Assembly: GCA_024278755.1 (NCBI GenBank)
Contig: JAJRSO010000036.1
Location: 1 to 33,988, forward strand
Length of the DNA stretch: 33,988 nucleotides
Reading direction: 5' to 3'
Origin: Calditrichota bacterium
GTDB taxonomy: Bacteria > Calditrichota > Calditrichia > Calditrichales > Calditrichaceae
Under the pieces are notes generated by a model that worked only from the letters and a program-made list of their open reading frames with translations, made no database searches and was not told the origin of the DNA. This document shows positions 8,461 through 17,649 of this stretch, piece by piece. The number at the start of each line of letters is the position of its first letter. Position 1 is the stretch's first letter. A program made the position numbers and the translations under genes.

Positions 8461-10815
8461 TTACATGTATTTAACAGGCCCTATTTTGCAGGAGACCGAC
8501 GCCCGCGGTGTATTGCGGCGTAATTTCCGTCCCAGCAGCACCTCTTCGAGGTTTGCCGGTAAATTGTAAATTTGTTTTCCCGTGGCGTTGAAAATCGCAT
8601 TGGCAATGGCGGGGGCGGCCATTTCCAGAGCCGGTTCTCCGATGGATTTTGCGCCAAACGGTCCCTTTTCATCGGGGTTCTCGATGATCAGCGCTTCCAT
8701 CTCCGGCATATCCAGCGCCGTCGGAATATAGTATTCATCAAAATTAACCGTTTTGGCCACTCCGTTTTCCTGGATAAATTCTTCGAGAAGACCGTAGCCC
8801 ATCCCCATAGCCACGCCGCCGAATATCTGTCCTTCCACCATTCCCTTATTGATAGCGCGTCCCACATCGTGCGCCGACCAAAAACGGACAACATCAACCT
8901 TACCCGTATCCATATCGACCTCAACCTCAGCCACATTGGCGCCATACACATAGGTAAAATAGGCGTCTCCCTGACCGGTCTCTTCATCCCACCAGGTTTC
9001 GGCAATATGACGGACGCCGCTGGCAAACAACGGACGGCCTTTGGCATAACATTTGGCAACCAGCACGTCAAATTCCGTTAGCTGTTTTAATCCTTCTGTT
9101 TGCGATTCAACAAAAATCTGTTCTTCTTTAAAGATTAATTTTTCATCGTTTAGCGCAAACCATTCGCGGGCGGTTTTTTCCAAAATAAAACGGATATTTT
9201 CGGCGGCAATTTTTACGGCGCCTCCGCCCATAATGGTTCCCCGCGAGGCAACGGTGGGTCCGGAATCGGCTACGCGTCCCGTGTCCGGTTGCAAAAAACG
9301 GATGCGTTCCATAGAAACGCCCAGCACTTCGGCGGTAATCTGCGACATGGCCGTTTGTGCGCCCTGCCCCATATCAATAATGCCCGAAGCAATGCTCAGG
9401 CTGCCGTCCGGTTGCACATACACCACCGCGCTGGCGGCATCTACGCCTTCCGCGCCAAGAGCCACACCGCGGTAAGCACACGAAAGCCCAACACCCCGGC
9501 GCACATTCCGTTTTCCGTCGTCCGGTATTCCGTCATCCTTTTCCATTTCCCGATTCACATTCCATTTTTCTTCAAAGCCGCTTTTCTTTGCAGCTTCTTT
9601 TAATACCTGTTTCAGGCTTACTTTATGTTTGAGTTTCTGTCCGGAAGCCGTTACCGAACCGGTTTCAAATCCGTTTAGCAAACGAATCTCCAGCGGCGAA
9701 CGAGCGGTTCTTTCGGCCAGCTCGTCCATCATCGATTCGATGGCAAAATTAACCTGCGGCGAACCGAATCCGCGCATGGCGCCGGTAAAATTATTATTGG
9801 TAAAAGCCGCGTACACATCGGTTTTGATATTTTCGCAGTGATAAGGGCCCGCCGCCTGTACCACCGAACGCCAGGTTACAAAGGGACTCATAGAAGTGTA
9901 TGCGCCGCCGTCGGCAATAATTTTTATCTCCATTGCCGCAATACGGCCATCCCCTTTGCAGCCCCATTTATAATGCAGTTTATAGGCGTGTCGTTTATAA
10001 CTTTGGCGAACGGAATCTTCGCGATTATTGAGCATTTTAACCGGCCGGCCTGTTTTTTGGGCCAGCAGAGCCGCCCGTGCGGCCACCATGGTAGCCGATT
10101 CGTCTTTTCCGCCAAAGGAACCGCCAAGGGTGGATTGTAATATTTGCACTTTGGACAGCGGAAGATTAAGAGCGCCGGCAAGTACTTTATGGCTGGTATA
10201 AAAGTTTTGCATACTGCCGATAACCTTAATTCCGTCCTGTTCATCCGGCTCGGCAAGGGCCGCTTCCGGTTCGATATAGGAGTGTTCGATAGGCTGAGTG
10301 GTAAAATCGCGTTCAATGATAAAATCCGCTTCGGAAAACCCTTTTGCGATATTTCCGCGGCGTAATTTATGGTGGACAATTTCGTTGCCATTAGTATGGA
10401 TTTGCGGCGCCTCCGGCAGAAGCGCTTCTTCGGGATCGAAGACGGCAGGCAGCTCACGGTATTCGACATGTATTAATTCCGCCGCTTTTTGCGCGATTGC
10501 TTTGGATTCGGCAGCGACAATGGCAACCACATCGCCAAGATAACGGGTACGGTCATCGGCTAAAATTCGAATGTCGCCGCCCAAGCCAAAACAGTTGTTT
10601 CCCGGAACATCCGCCGCCCGCATCACCGCTTCCACGCCGGGTAATTTTTGCGCTTCCGAAATATCAACGGATAAAATTTCCGCATGGGGAAATTCGGCGT
10701 ATTTTACCGCTCCGTATAGTTGATGCGTCAGGTTGTAATCATCCGCGTATTTAGCCGCCCCGGTTACTTTTCCCAGAGCGTCTACCCGTTTTTCACGTTT
10801 TCCGATTATATTCAT
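8461..10815 (-). CDS. Xanthine dehydrogenase-type hydroxylase, molybdopterin-binding catalytic subunit (XdhA-like)
   Basis: This 784-residue large subunit has the aldehyde oxidase/xanthine dehydrogenase a/b-hammerhead domain at the N-terminus (GKREKRVDALGKVTGAAKY, about residues 5-23), then the Mo-cofactor domain. Visible motifs are GGSFGGKD (231-238), an Arg (R316) placed like the substrate-binding Arg of mammalian XDH, AMRGFGSPQ (346-354), MGQGAQT (482-488), and GAKSIGEP with catalytic Glu727. The CO-dehydrogenase active-site loop (AYxCSFR) is absent, which argues against CODH. It hydroxylates a heterocycle or aldehyde with water as oxygen donor. Xanthine or another purine is the default guess, but the Asp at 238, where XDH has its substrate-binding Glu, leaves the substrate open. 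It is the first of three clustered subunit genes. Confidence 0.93.
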   Translation of the reverse strand: MNIIGKREKRVDALGKVTGAAKYADDYNLTHQLYGAVKYAEFPHAEILSVDISEAQKLPGVEAVMRAADVPGNNCFGLGGDIRILADDRTRYLGDVVAIVAAESKAIAQKAAELIHVEYRELPAVFDPEEALLPEAPQIHTNGNEIVHHKLRRGNIAKGFSEADFIIERDFTTQPIEHSYIEPEAALAEPDEQDGIKVIGSMQNFYTSHKVLAGALNLPLSKVQILQSTLGGSFGGKDESATMVAARAALLAQKTGRPVKMLNNREDSVRQSYKRHAYKLHYKWGCKGDGRIAAMEIKIIADGGAYTSMSPFVTWRSVVQAAGPYHCENIKTDVYAAFTNNNFTGAMRGFGSPQVNFAIESMMDELAERTARSPLEIRLLNGFETGSVTASGQKLKHKVSLKQVLKEAAKKSGFEEKWNVNREMEKDDGIPDDGKRNVRRGVGLSCAYRGVALGAEGVDAASAVVYVQPDGSLSIASGIIDMGQGAQTAMSQITAEVLGVSMERIRFLQPDTGRVADSGPTVASRGTIMGGGAVKIAAENIRFILEKTAREWFALNDEKLIFKEEQIFVESQTEGLKQLTEFDVLVAKCYAKGRPLFASGVRHIAETWWDEETGQGDAYFTYVYGANVAEVEVDMDTGKVDVVRFWSAHDVGRAINKGMVEGQIFGGVAMGMGYGLLEEFIQENGVAKTVNFDEYYIPTALDMPEMEALIIENPDEKGPFGAKSIGEPALEMAAPAIANAIFNATGKQIYNLPANLEEVLLGRKLRRNTPRASVSCKIGPVKYM

Positions 10816-11000
10816 ATAGTTATTGGGTTATTGGGTTCCTACATTAAATTTCCAAGAGTCAATAGTTGACTGCTGATAAAAACATTTAGGCTCCATGTTG
10901 ATCCGTGTGGGTAAATGGCCAAAGCTTCGTGTCTGCCTTTAAAGTGTCGCCGCATTACGTAAACATCCAATGACTGAAAATATTTTTTAATAACCCACCT

Positions 11001-11070
11001 GTCCCGATACCCGGGACACCCTCCCTGATATCAGGGAGGGAAGGTTCGGCGGAAGCCGAACAGGGAGGGT
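11001..11070. repeat. Composite palindromic repeat in the 431-bp spacer 10816-11246
   Basis: Three adjacent inverted repeats are present. GTCCCG/CGGGAC lies at 11001-11017. A perfect 22-bp palindrome with arms CCCTCCCTGAT/ATCAGGGAGGG spans 11019-11040. GTTCGGC-GGAA-GCCGAAC spans 11044-11061 and is followed by another CAGGGAGGG (11061-11069), which can also pair with the first CCCTCCCTG. It is far more GC-rich than the surrounding spacer. A 71-codon minus-strand frame across it (10955-11170) is a chance translation of the repeat. Elsewhere the spacer holds a short GTTATTGGG tandem at about 10820-10837 and AT-rich sequence; no gene is seen. It separates the maturation factor gene from the Mo subunit gene. 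Confidence 0.8.
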
Positions 11071-11246
11071 CAAATGCTTTGAAGCGCTGCACAAATGGTA
11101 TTGGCGATGTTTGGGATCTTGTTTTTTCAAAAATTATTTGTGTTTTGATATTCTGTTTTTCCATCTGCATAATTTAAAACAATTTTAGTACCCACACAAA
11201 ACGACATAGGCCCAACATTTATAATTCAAAATGCAAAATTTAAAAT

Positions 11247-12023
11247 TTAATTCTTGTCATTTTTTATCTGAATTAGTTCTGCCATAATGCTTAAGGCAAT
11301 TTCCTGCGGGGTTTCTCCCCCGATTTTTAATCCGATTGGCGAATGGATCTTTTGCAAATCTTTTTCCGTAAAGCCATTGTTCTCCGTCAGTTTGCCGTAA
11401 ATGTCCCGCCGCTTCACCTTACTGCCAATCATCCCGAGATAGGCAAATTTCTTTTTTAAAATATGCTTCAGAATTTCATAGTCATATTCATGTCCATGGG
11501 TAATCACTACAACATAGTCGGTATCGGTAAGCGTTACTTTTTCTGCAAAAGCAGCCGGCGCTTCATTATAGAGTTCGGCGGCATCCGGGAAGCGTTGCGG
11601 GTTACAAAATTCACTGCGATCGTCGATCACAACAAAGGGCCAATCCATTATTTCCGCCAGACGGCTGAGATGCAGCGCAATATGCCCGCCCCCAAAAATA
11701 TAGAGCTTCTCAGCGGATAAAAGGGGTTCCAGAAAAAACTCCATATTTCCCCCGCAAACCATGCCGGTATCAGCGCCGTTTTTATCATCCAAATCATGTT
11801 TCACAATCCGCGGCTTTCCGGAATGAAGCGTTTGCAGCGCTTCATCAATCACTATTTTCTCCACGGCCCCGCCGCCGATGGTTCCGTGAATGGTTCCGTC
11901 TTGCTGCACCAGCATTTTACTGCCAGCCACTCGCGGTACCGATCCTTTGGCGCTGATAACCGTAATCAGCACCGCCTGTTTTTTTTCTTTTTGCAGTTGT
12001 ATTATTTTTTGAAAGAGACTCAT
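11247..12023 (-). CDS. XdhC/CoxI family molybdenum-hydroxylase maturation factor
   Basis: This 258-residue protein belongs to the XdhC/CoxI family, which inserts the sulfurated molybdopterin cofactor into xanthine-dehydrogenase-type enzymes; it is not a catalytic subunit. The N-terminal XdhC_CoxI domain shows ISAKGSVPRVAGSKMLV and GTIGGGAVE. The C-terminal Rossmann domain shows YIFGGGHIALHLSRLA, VIDDR, YVVVITHGHEYD and LGMIGSKVKR, and ends in PIGLKIGGETPQEIALSIMAE. It lies upstream of, and in the same direction as, the hydroxylase genes, but 431 bp containing the composite palindrome separates them, so a separate promoter is possible. Its promoter region (12024-12143) is shared divergently with the next gene. 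Confidence 0.94.
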   Translation of the reverse strand: MSLFQKIIQLQKEKKQAVLITVISAKGSVPRVAGSKMLVQQDGTIHGTIGGGAVEKIVIDEALQTLHSGKPRIVKHDLDDKNGADTGMVCGGNMEFFLEPLLSAEKLYIFGGGHIALHLSRLAEIMDWPFVVIDDRSEFCNPQRFPDAAELYNEAPAAFAEKVTLTDTDYVVVITHGHEYDYEILKHILKKKFAYLGMIGSKVKRRDIYGKLTENNGFTEKDLQKIHSPIGLKIGGETPQEIALSIMAELIQIKNDKN

Positions 12024-12143
12024 TTTATAATTTTAGATTTTAGGTTTTAGATTTTGAATTCATTTTTCATCTTTTAAATACCCGCTAAATATAGTAGATT
12101 CAGGGCATTAATTCCAGCGCCTTTCATTTTACCGGGAGTTCCT

Positions 12144-14900
12144 TTGAAAAAAACGATTCTAATCATTTTCAGCCTAACCCTGTTTATTAATATTACAACA
12201 GCCGCCCAGTGGTATTCTTTAGATGGCAGCCTGGCTCGGGTGGAATATCAACAACCCAACAAATCTCTGGCCGATTCGTTGTTAAAAATTGCCGAAGAAG
12301 CTCTGCCACGTCTGGCGCAGTTTCACGGGCTCTCTGTTGCGGCGCTAAAAATGCACAAGGTGCGCATCATATTAACGGACACACCCGATATTTCCAATGG
12401 GATGGCCTTTGGAAAAACCGTTGTAATCTATGCCCGTTCTTCCATGTATATGCCAGGCTGGACGGGACGCGATCCCTGGTATGAAACGGTGGTTACGCAC
12501 GAACTGGCGCATTATGTTACTTTTCTAAAAATCAGTCGGAAACTCAACTACCTTGGCGAAGCGTTTAATTTAACCGCTCCCCGCTGGTTATTTGAAGGCC
12601 TGGCTCAGTATTTTGCCGAAGACTGGAATGCTTACCGCGGCGATTTATACCTGCAAAATGCTCTATTAGCGGGACGTCTGACTTATAATGCACTGGATGA
12701 TTTAAATGACGGCCGCCTTTTGTATGCCGCCGCCAATGGTTATATCCGCTGGCTGGCGACCACCTACGGAGATTCATCGTTAATCAGGCTACTCTCTTAT
12801 AATGAGAATCGCTGGTATTACGATTTTGACGAAGCCTTTCAATCCGTTTTCAATAAAACGCCGGAAACCCTGTTTTCCAGTTTTGTCCGCCAAATGGTTT
12901 TGCATTACGGTTCAAAACTGGCTGCATTTCCCGAAGATAAAACACTAAGGCAGCTTCCCGGCTTCGGTTACAAAGATTTTCAGATGTTGCCGCTCTCGGT
13001 AAAAGATTCCACCTGGCTGATTGTTTCGCAGGTGGATAAAAATCAGCGATATAAGACTGCACTTATTGCAAAACAGACAGGCGCATCTTATTCTGTTTTA
13101 CAACATTTAACAAACAATCTAACTAGCGCTGTCGTACTAAACGCTGACAAACAATTTGCCGCTTATGGCCGTTATCATCTAAGCAATAGTGAGAACCAGC
13201 TTAGCGTGCGTACCGACTGGTTTATCCACGATATTAAAACTGATAAAACAATACGTACTGCAATAAATGTACGGGCCAGAACGGCTGCTTTTACGCCGGA
13301 CAATAAACTGGTTTTGGCCGAAGTGTTCCCTTCGGAATCACGGCTTACACAGTATACGCCCAATGAAAAGAAAAAAATCCTGTACACAACTCCCCGTCCC
13401 ATTGGTTCGTTTATCGTTTTAAGCGATAGTTCTTTTGTTATAAGCGTACAGCGCAGAAACGGTTTCCGTGATTTAATTATCATCCGCGACGGCCGGGAGG
13501 AAGTGTTAACTTCCGATTATTTCGACGACCGCAATCCGGTTGCGCTAAACGATTCGCTGCTTATTTTTAACCGCTATCAAAACGGGAATCCCGGCCTGGC
13601 CGTCTACAATCTGCTTACGCATCGCTTTCATACGATTGTTAACGACCGGCATCCTTATTTTTTAGAAGGAAAAGGAACTACGGAAAATGAAATAATCGCT
13701 GCCCGTTGGGGAGCGGCAAGGGAAAATCAGTTTTTTATCCTGCCGGCGGATTCACTTTTAAAAAACGGAATGGTAAACGAAATAACGCTTCCCCACCCGG
13801 AGCTGGCCAAATGGACTCGGCATAAACCGCAGGAAGCCACAAACATTTTTTCCATAACGCCGAAATCTGTCTCAAAAACCGTTCGGCTGCCGCAATTTCC
13901 AATGGAACACATTTTATCTTTTGTATTGCCGGAACAAAATCCGGAAGCAGGCTGGGGAATTTCCGGGATGACTGTCTGGATGGAAGCCCTGCAGCGGCAA
14001 TCGCTGGCGGCACTATTTTTAATATTTAAGGAATATGATAAATCGTTTGTGTCCATTCAGCACACGCTAAATGTGTTTAACGGGCAACTGCTTTCCATGT
14101 TTTACCACGGACCGGTTATCTTTGGTTTTAACGGAAACAAATACCTGCATCTGCAGCAAGATGTGGCCTCCGTCGCCTGGCAGCGTCGTTTTTTTATCCG
14201 CGGCAATCCACGCCTTTCGTTTGATGCCGCTTTTTCGTATACTCATTATAAAAGCGGCGCTCCCGGCAGAAATATAAAAACATCGGCCTGGCATGGTCCT
14301 GGTTTTTCGGCTACACTAAATTACCTGCTTCCGTCCCGATATTACCCGGCGCTGCCTAAAAGACAATTTGCCACAGGAATCGGTTTTACAAAATCAATGG
14401 CTGCACAATATAATTTTTCTATTTTTCAGTCATCACTGACCTTCGCTTCCAATATTTTCGTAGAGGAGTTCGGCATAAAAAACAGAACGGTTTATATAAA
14501 ACAAAATGGGGAAATGCCGCCATACCAGTTTAGTGGAGTAGACCGTTTTTATGAATTTGATGTGCCACGGGATTTTATTTTCACACGTCCCATTCGCGGC
14601 TTGCGGGAAGATATTACGGGAAACGGATTATTATGGAATTCGTCCGAAATTATTTATCTGATTGATGACAAAACCGGCCTAAAGCTTATTTCGCTGCCCA
14701 TAAACAATGTCACAGCACAACTCTTTTTTGACTATGCGCAAATAGAGGCGCAAACAAAAAAAACCGTGTATAGCTACGGAGGAGAGATTGGCTTTGGAGA
14801 AAGCCTGATACGCCTTGGTATCGGCTATGCGAATGCCTTTGACAGCCGGGATAAAAAAAACCAAACATATTATTTTCGGTTATCTTTGGTGTTACCATAA
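12144..14900 (+). CDS. Secreted gluzincin-type metallopeptidase fused to a beta-propeller and an Omp85-like outer-membrane barrel
   Basis: The protein has 918 residues. A signal peptide (MKKTILIIFSLTLFINITTAAQ) leads into a peptidase-MA-like domain with the zinc motif H119-E120-L-A-H123 and a downstream W-L-F-E151-G-L-A-Q-Y giving the third ligand, as in gluzincins. Residues about 270-560 read as short beta strands with recurring blade-like repeats (TolB/WD40-like propeller). From about 580 to the end the sequence alternates as transmembrane strands. It contains RPIRGLREDITGNG at about 815-828, which resembles the RGY/RGF-x6-G loop of Omp85/BamA barrels, and ends in a GFGESLIRLGIGYA...YYFRLSLVLP barrel closure. 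It probably sits in the outer membrane with the protease and propeller outside the barrel. The substrate is unknown. Confidence 0.8.
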   Translation: MKKTILIIFSLTLFINITTAAQWYSLDGSLARVEYQQPNKSLADSLLKIAEEALPRLAQFHGLSVAALKMHKVRIILTDTPDISNGMAFGKTVVIYARSSMYMPGWTGRDPWYETVVTHELAHYVTFLKISRKLNYLGEAFNLTAPRWLFEGLAQYFAEDWNAYRGDLYLQNALLAGRLTYNALDDLNDGRLLYAAANGYIRWLATTYGDSSLIRLLSYNENRWYYDFDEAFQSVFNKTPETLFSSFVRQMVLHYGSKLAAFPEDKTLRQLPGFGYKDFQMLPLSVKDSTWLIVSQVDKNQRYKTALIAKQTGASYSVLQHLTNNLTSAVVLNADKQFAAYGRYHLSNSENQLSVRTDWFIHDIKTDKTIRTAINVRARTAAFTPDNKLVLAEVFPSESRLTQYTPNEKKKILYTTPRPIGSFIVLSDSSFVISVQRRNGFRDLIIIRDGREEVLTSDYFDDRNPVALNDSLLIFNRYQNGNPGLAVYNLLTHRFHTIVNDRHPYFLEGKGTTENEIIAARWGAARENQFFILPADSLLKNGMVNEITLPHPELAKWTRHKPQEATNIFSITPKSVSKTVRLPQFPMEHILSFVLPEQNPEAGWGISGMTVWMEALQRQSLAALFLIFKEYDKSFVSIQHTLNVFNGQLLSMFYHGPVIFGFNGNKYLHLQQDVASVAWQRRFFIRGNPRLSFDAAFSYTHYKSGAPGRNIKTSAWHGPGFSATLNYLLPSRYYPALPKRQFATGIGFTKSMAAQYNFSIFQSSLTFASNIFVEEFGIKNRTVYIKQNGEMPPYQFSGVDRFYEFDVPRDFIFTRPIRGLREDITGNGLLWNSSEIIYLIDDKTGLKLISLPINNVTAQLFFDYAQIEAQTKKTVYSYGGEIGFGESLIRLGIGYANAFDSRDKKNQTYYFRLSLVLP

Positions 14901-15123
14901 AACAGTGTTAACAATATCACATTTCGTATTGGAAATATGCTTAGATTACAAAATTCAGACATCCTTTTCCCATATACTGCCAAACCAAAATTAATTGAAA
15001 AGAACAGCATATATGGGTATCTTTTGTGTTTCACTTCTGTGAGTGACGTGGCGGAGCTGTGCCCGGCAGAATAGTTACTTTGGGAATCGGCAAATAATGC
15101 AGTTTAAAAATACAGGAAGACAA

Positions 15124-17367
15124 ATGAGACCGTATATTTTTGTTTTATTAACCGCTCTATTTTTTATTACCGCTGTAAAAGCCCAGACGATTGATGACTT
15201 ACGTAAGCTGGAAGCATTAAAAAAACAGTTGGAAGATACGGACAATTTACCCAAAATAAAAAAAACCGTATCTCCGGAAGATACGGGAAAATCGTTAACC
15301 GTCTTTAAAGACACCCTTTCTAAACCGATCTCCCCTGCGCCGAAAAAAACCGCGGTTAAAACACCACTGCCAATGCTTCTACCGTATTTTGGATATAGTA
15401 TTTTCCGTAATGCCAAGGTGGATTTTTCACCGGAAGTATTTGGGCCTGTGGATAACAAGTACCCGCTGGGACCCGGCGATGAAATAGTTATCAGCATTTG
15501 GGGCGAAGTGGAATTGCGTCATTCCCTGACCATCGATCGGGAAGGTCAGGTGTATATTGAGAATGTAGGAATTGTTACGTTAAGCGGTCTAAATATCAGG
15601 CAGGCTAAGAAAAAATTACGTAACGTTTTGAGTAAGTCCTATTCTTCCTTATCTGACGGTAAAGCCTTTTTAGATCTGTCCATCGGTAAATTGCGTTCCA
15701 TCCGGGTTTTTGTTGTGGGCAATGTAAAAAGTCCGGGCGTCTTTACGGTACCGGCTTTAACCTCTCCGTTTAATATGCTTTTTTATGCCGGCGGCGTTCT
15801 GCAAAACGGTTCGTTACGAAATATTTCATTGATCCGAAAAAACAAAAAAATACAGGCGCTCGATTTTTATGCCTTTTTAAATAAGGGAGAAAAATACGGC
15901 AACGTTCGGCTTCAAAACTATGATGTGATTGTAATACCCGCCGTAAAAAAACGGGTGCATCTGAGCGGCGCTGTTGTGGAACCGGCTGTCTATGAACTCG
16001 CTAAAAAGGAAAGCCTTAGCGACCTTATTCATCTTGCCGGTGGATTTAAGGCCAATGCCTATATCGAAAACATCCAGATCGAGCGATATCTCGACAATAA
16101 GGAACGGCAGTTGATTTCTGTAAATTATAAAAAAACGCATGGTAAATTTAAACTGATGGACGGCGATAGAATCGCCGTGAGCGCCATTGACCGAAAAATT
16201 GAAAATTTTATTAAAATATCCGGCCCTGTTTTTGGCCCAAAACGGTTCGAGTTTTATCCGGGAATGACTATCAAGGACCTGTTTAGTCAGGTAGACAGTA
16301 TTGCCGGCGACGCATACCTTGACCGGGTGCACATTACCCGTATGCTTCCGGATCGCAAGAAGCAGTTGTTTTCGGTAAATCTGAATGAATTTCTGGAAAA
16401 CAATGATCAGGATTTTCTGCTGGCGCCGGAAGATTATATTGAAATTCAATCCCGTCAAATGCTTTTCCCGGCCGATTCCGTGCATATATATGGAGCCATC
16501 ACAACGCCCGGTACATACGAACTAAAAAAAGACATGACATTAAAAGACCTGATTTTTTCAGCCGGCGGCTTCCTAAAAAACGCCTTAATCGGTCAGGCGG
16601 AAATATCCCGTTTAAACCCTTTTAACAATGACCCGAATAAGCTTTCAACCATTGTATATGTGGCTATCGATTCCAACTATACAAAACAGCTGGAGCCGAA
16701 TACAGGCGATCTGTTTTTCCTTAAAGCAAACGATGATATTTTTATTCGTACTAACAGCGACTGGGAGATGCAGCGGCATATTAGTGTTAGCGGAGAGGTT
16801 AAACTGCCCGGCACTTATTCTCTGAAGAGCAAAACCGAACGCATTACCGATTTAATTGAACGAGCGGGTGGCTTAAAACCCACGGCCTATCTTGAAGGCG
16901 CCCAGTTATTTCGTCGCAACCGCGGTGTCGGACAAATCGGCATCGATTTTAAAGCGATTTTTGAAGACCCCTCGGATGCACAAAACATCTTTTTAGAAGC
17001 GGGCGATCGCATTGTTATTCCGGAAAAACTGGCGACCGTAAAAATTGTTGGAGGGGTGCACTTCCCCAGCAGTGTCTTGTTTGAAAAAGGTAAGGGGCTG
17101 AATTACTACATTAAGTCCGCCGGAGGGCTTACAGAACTGGCGGATGAAAGCAATATTACCGTTCGTCTTGCCAACGGGCGGCCGGCACATCTTAAACGCT
17201 TTTTATTCTGGAAATACTTATCCGATGATATTACGGCGGGCAGTACCATTTATGTGCCGGTTTTTACCGAGAATCAGGACATTGACTGGTCGGGCGCCAT
17301 CCGCGACGCAGCGGCTATATTAAGCAGTGTCGCTACGGTGATTTTGATTGTTGACCGGGTAAGATAA
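15124..17367 (+). CDS. Outer-membrane polysaccharide export protein with multiple SLBB domains (Wza-like)
   Basis: I chose the ATG at 15124: AGGA lies a few bases upstream and it begins a clean signal peptide (MRPYIFVLLTALFFITAVKAQ). The longer GTG-started frame from 15043 would bury that peptide. The 747-residue product has the polysaccharide-export (PES) domain at about 15455-15690 (YPLGPGDEIVISIWG, then TIDREGQVYIENVG), followed by about six SLBB-type repeats to 17215. Each repeat has a V-x-G-x-V-x-x-P-G-x-Y/F strand and an AGG turn, with the third and sixth more divergent. A short C-terminal hydrophobic helix ends in LIVDRVR. It forms the outer-membrane channel for capsule or exopolysaccharide and works with the Wzz-like protein at 19986. 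A 48-nt relic of a homologue's 3' end lies at 19837-19884. Confidence 0.92.
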   Translation: MRPYIFVLLTALFFITAVKAQTIDDLRKLEALKKQLEDTDNLPKIKKTVSPEDTGKSLTVFKDTLSKPISPAPKKTAVKTPLPMLLPYFGYSIFRNAKVDFSPEVFGPVDNKYPLGPGDEIVISIWGEVELRHSLTIDREGQVYIENVGIVTLSGLNIRQAKKKLRNVLSKSYSSLSDGKAFLDLSIGKLRSIRVFVVGNVKSPGVFTVPALTSPFNMLFYAGGVLQNGSLRNISLIRKNKKIQALDFYAFLNKGEKYGNVRLQNYDVIVIPAVKKRVHLSGAVVEPAVYELAKKESLSDLIHLAGGFKANAYIENIQIERYLDNKERQLISVNYKKTHGKFKLMDGDRIAVSAIDRKIENFIKISGPVFGPKRFEFYPGMTIKDLFSQVDSIAGDAYLDRVHITRMLPDRKKQLFSVNLNEFLENNDQDFLLAPEDYIEIQSRQMLFPADSVHIYGAITTPGTYELKKDMTLKDLIFSAGGFLKNALIGQAEISRLNPFNNDPNKLSTIVYVAIDSNYTKQLEPNTGDLFFLKANDDIFIRTNSDWEMQRHISVSGEVKLPGTYSLKSKTERITDLIERAGGLKPTAYLEGAQLFRRNRGVGQIGIDFKAIFEDPSDAQNIFLEAGDRIVIPEKLATVKIVGGVHFPSSVLFEKGKGLNYYIKSAGGLTELADESNITVRLANGRPAHLKRFLFWKYLSDDITAGSTIYVPVFTENQDIDWSGAIRDAAAILSSVATVILIVDRVR

Positions 17368-17385
17368 AAGACAGGAAAACAGATA

Positions 17386-17649
17386 GTGTTTACTCTGGAT
17401 AAAAAATATTTTTGGGATATTAATTACACAGATATCGATTTACAAAAACACCGCAAATTTATAATTCCCCGTATTTTAGAACGCGGGAACTGGCCCGATT
17501 TTAAAGCGCTCATCGAATACTACGGATACGATACCGTAAAAGAAGATTTGCTCCATACACGGTATTTAGACAAAAAGTCGCTGCGTTTTTGCAGTTTTTA
17601 CTTTAGAATTCCACAGGAAAAGTTCAGATGCTTCAAACCAACGCTTTAA
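17386..17649 (+). CDS. DUF6922-like small protein, probable antitoxin partner of AbiEii-type toxin
   Basis: The product is 87 residues from a GTG start, with AGGAAA ten bases upstream. The sequence FWDINYTDIDLQKHRKFIIP...ILERGNW, then YYGYDTVKEDLL and a conserved LDKKSLRF segment, matches the small DUF6922 proteins commonly encoded just upstream of AbiEii-like nucleotidyltransferases. Its 3' end overlaps the toxin gene by 22 bases, a coupled arrangement typical of two-gene toxin-antitoxin systems. It begins only 18 bases after the exporter stop, so it may be read from the capsule promoter. The antitoxin role is inferred from context. Confidence 0.75.
   Translation: MFTLDKKYFWDINYTDIDLQKHRKFIIPRILERGNWPDFKALIEYYGYDTVKEDLLHTRYLDKKSLRFCSFYFRIPQEKFRCFKPTL

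Noticed and set aside
8461-10815. Carbon monoxide dehydrogenase large subunit
   Set aside because: The AYxCSFR active-site loop of CoxL is absent; motifs fit the xanthine dehydrogenase branch.
10955-11170. 71-codon minus-strand frame
   Set aside because: It runs across the composite palindrome; its residues (DIREGVPGIGTG) are a translation of the repeat, and it has no homology-like features.
15043-15123. Upstream GTG start for the exporter gene
   Set aside because: It would add 27 polar residues before a clear signal peptide, and the ATG at 15124 has a proper ribosome-binding site.
14901-15123. Terminator or small RNA between the protease-barrel gene and the exporter
   Set aside because: No stable hairpin with T-tract was found; only AT-rich leader and the weak ops-like motif.
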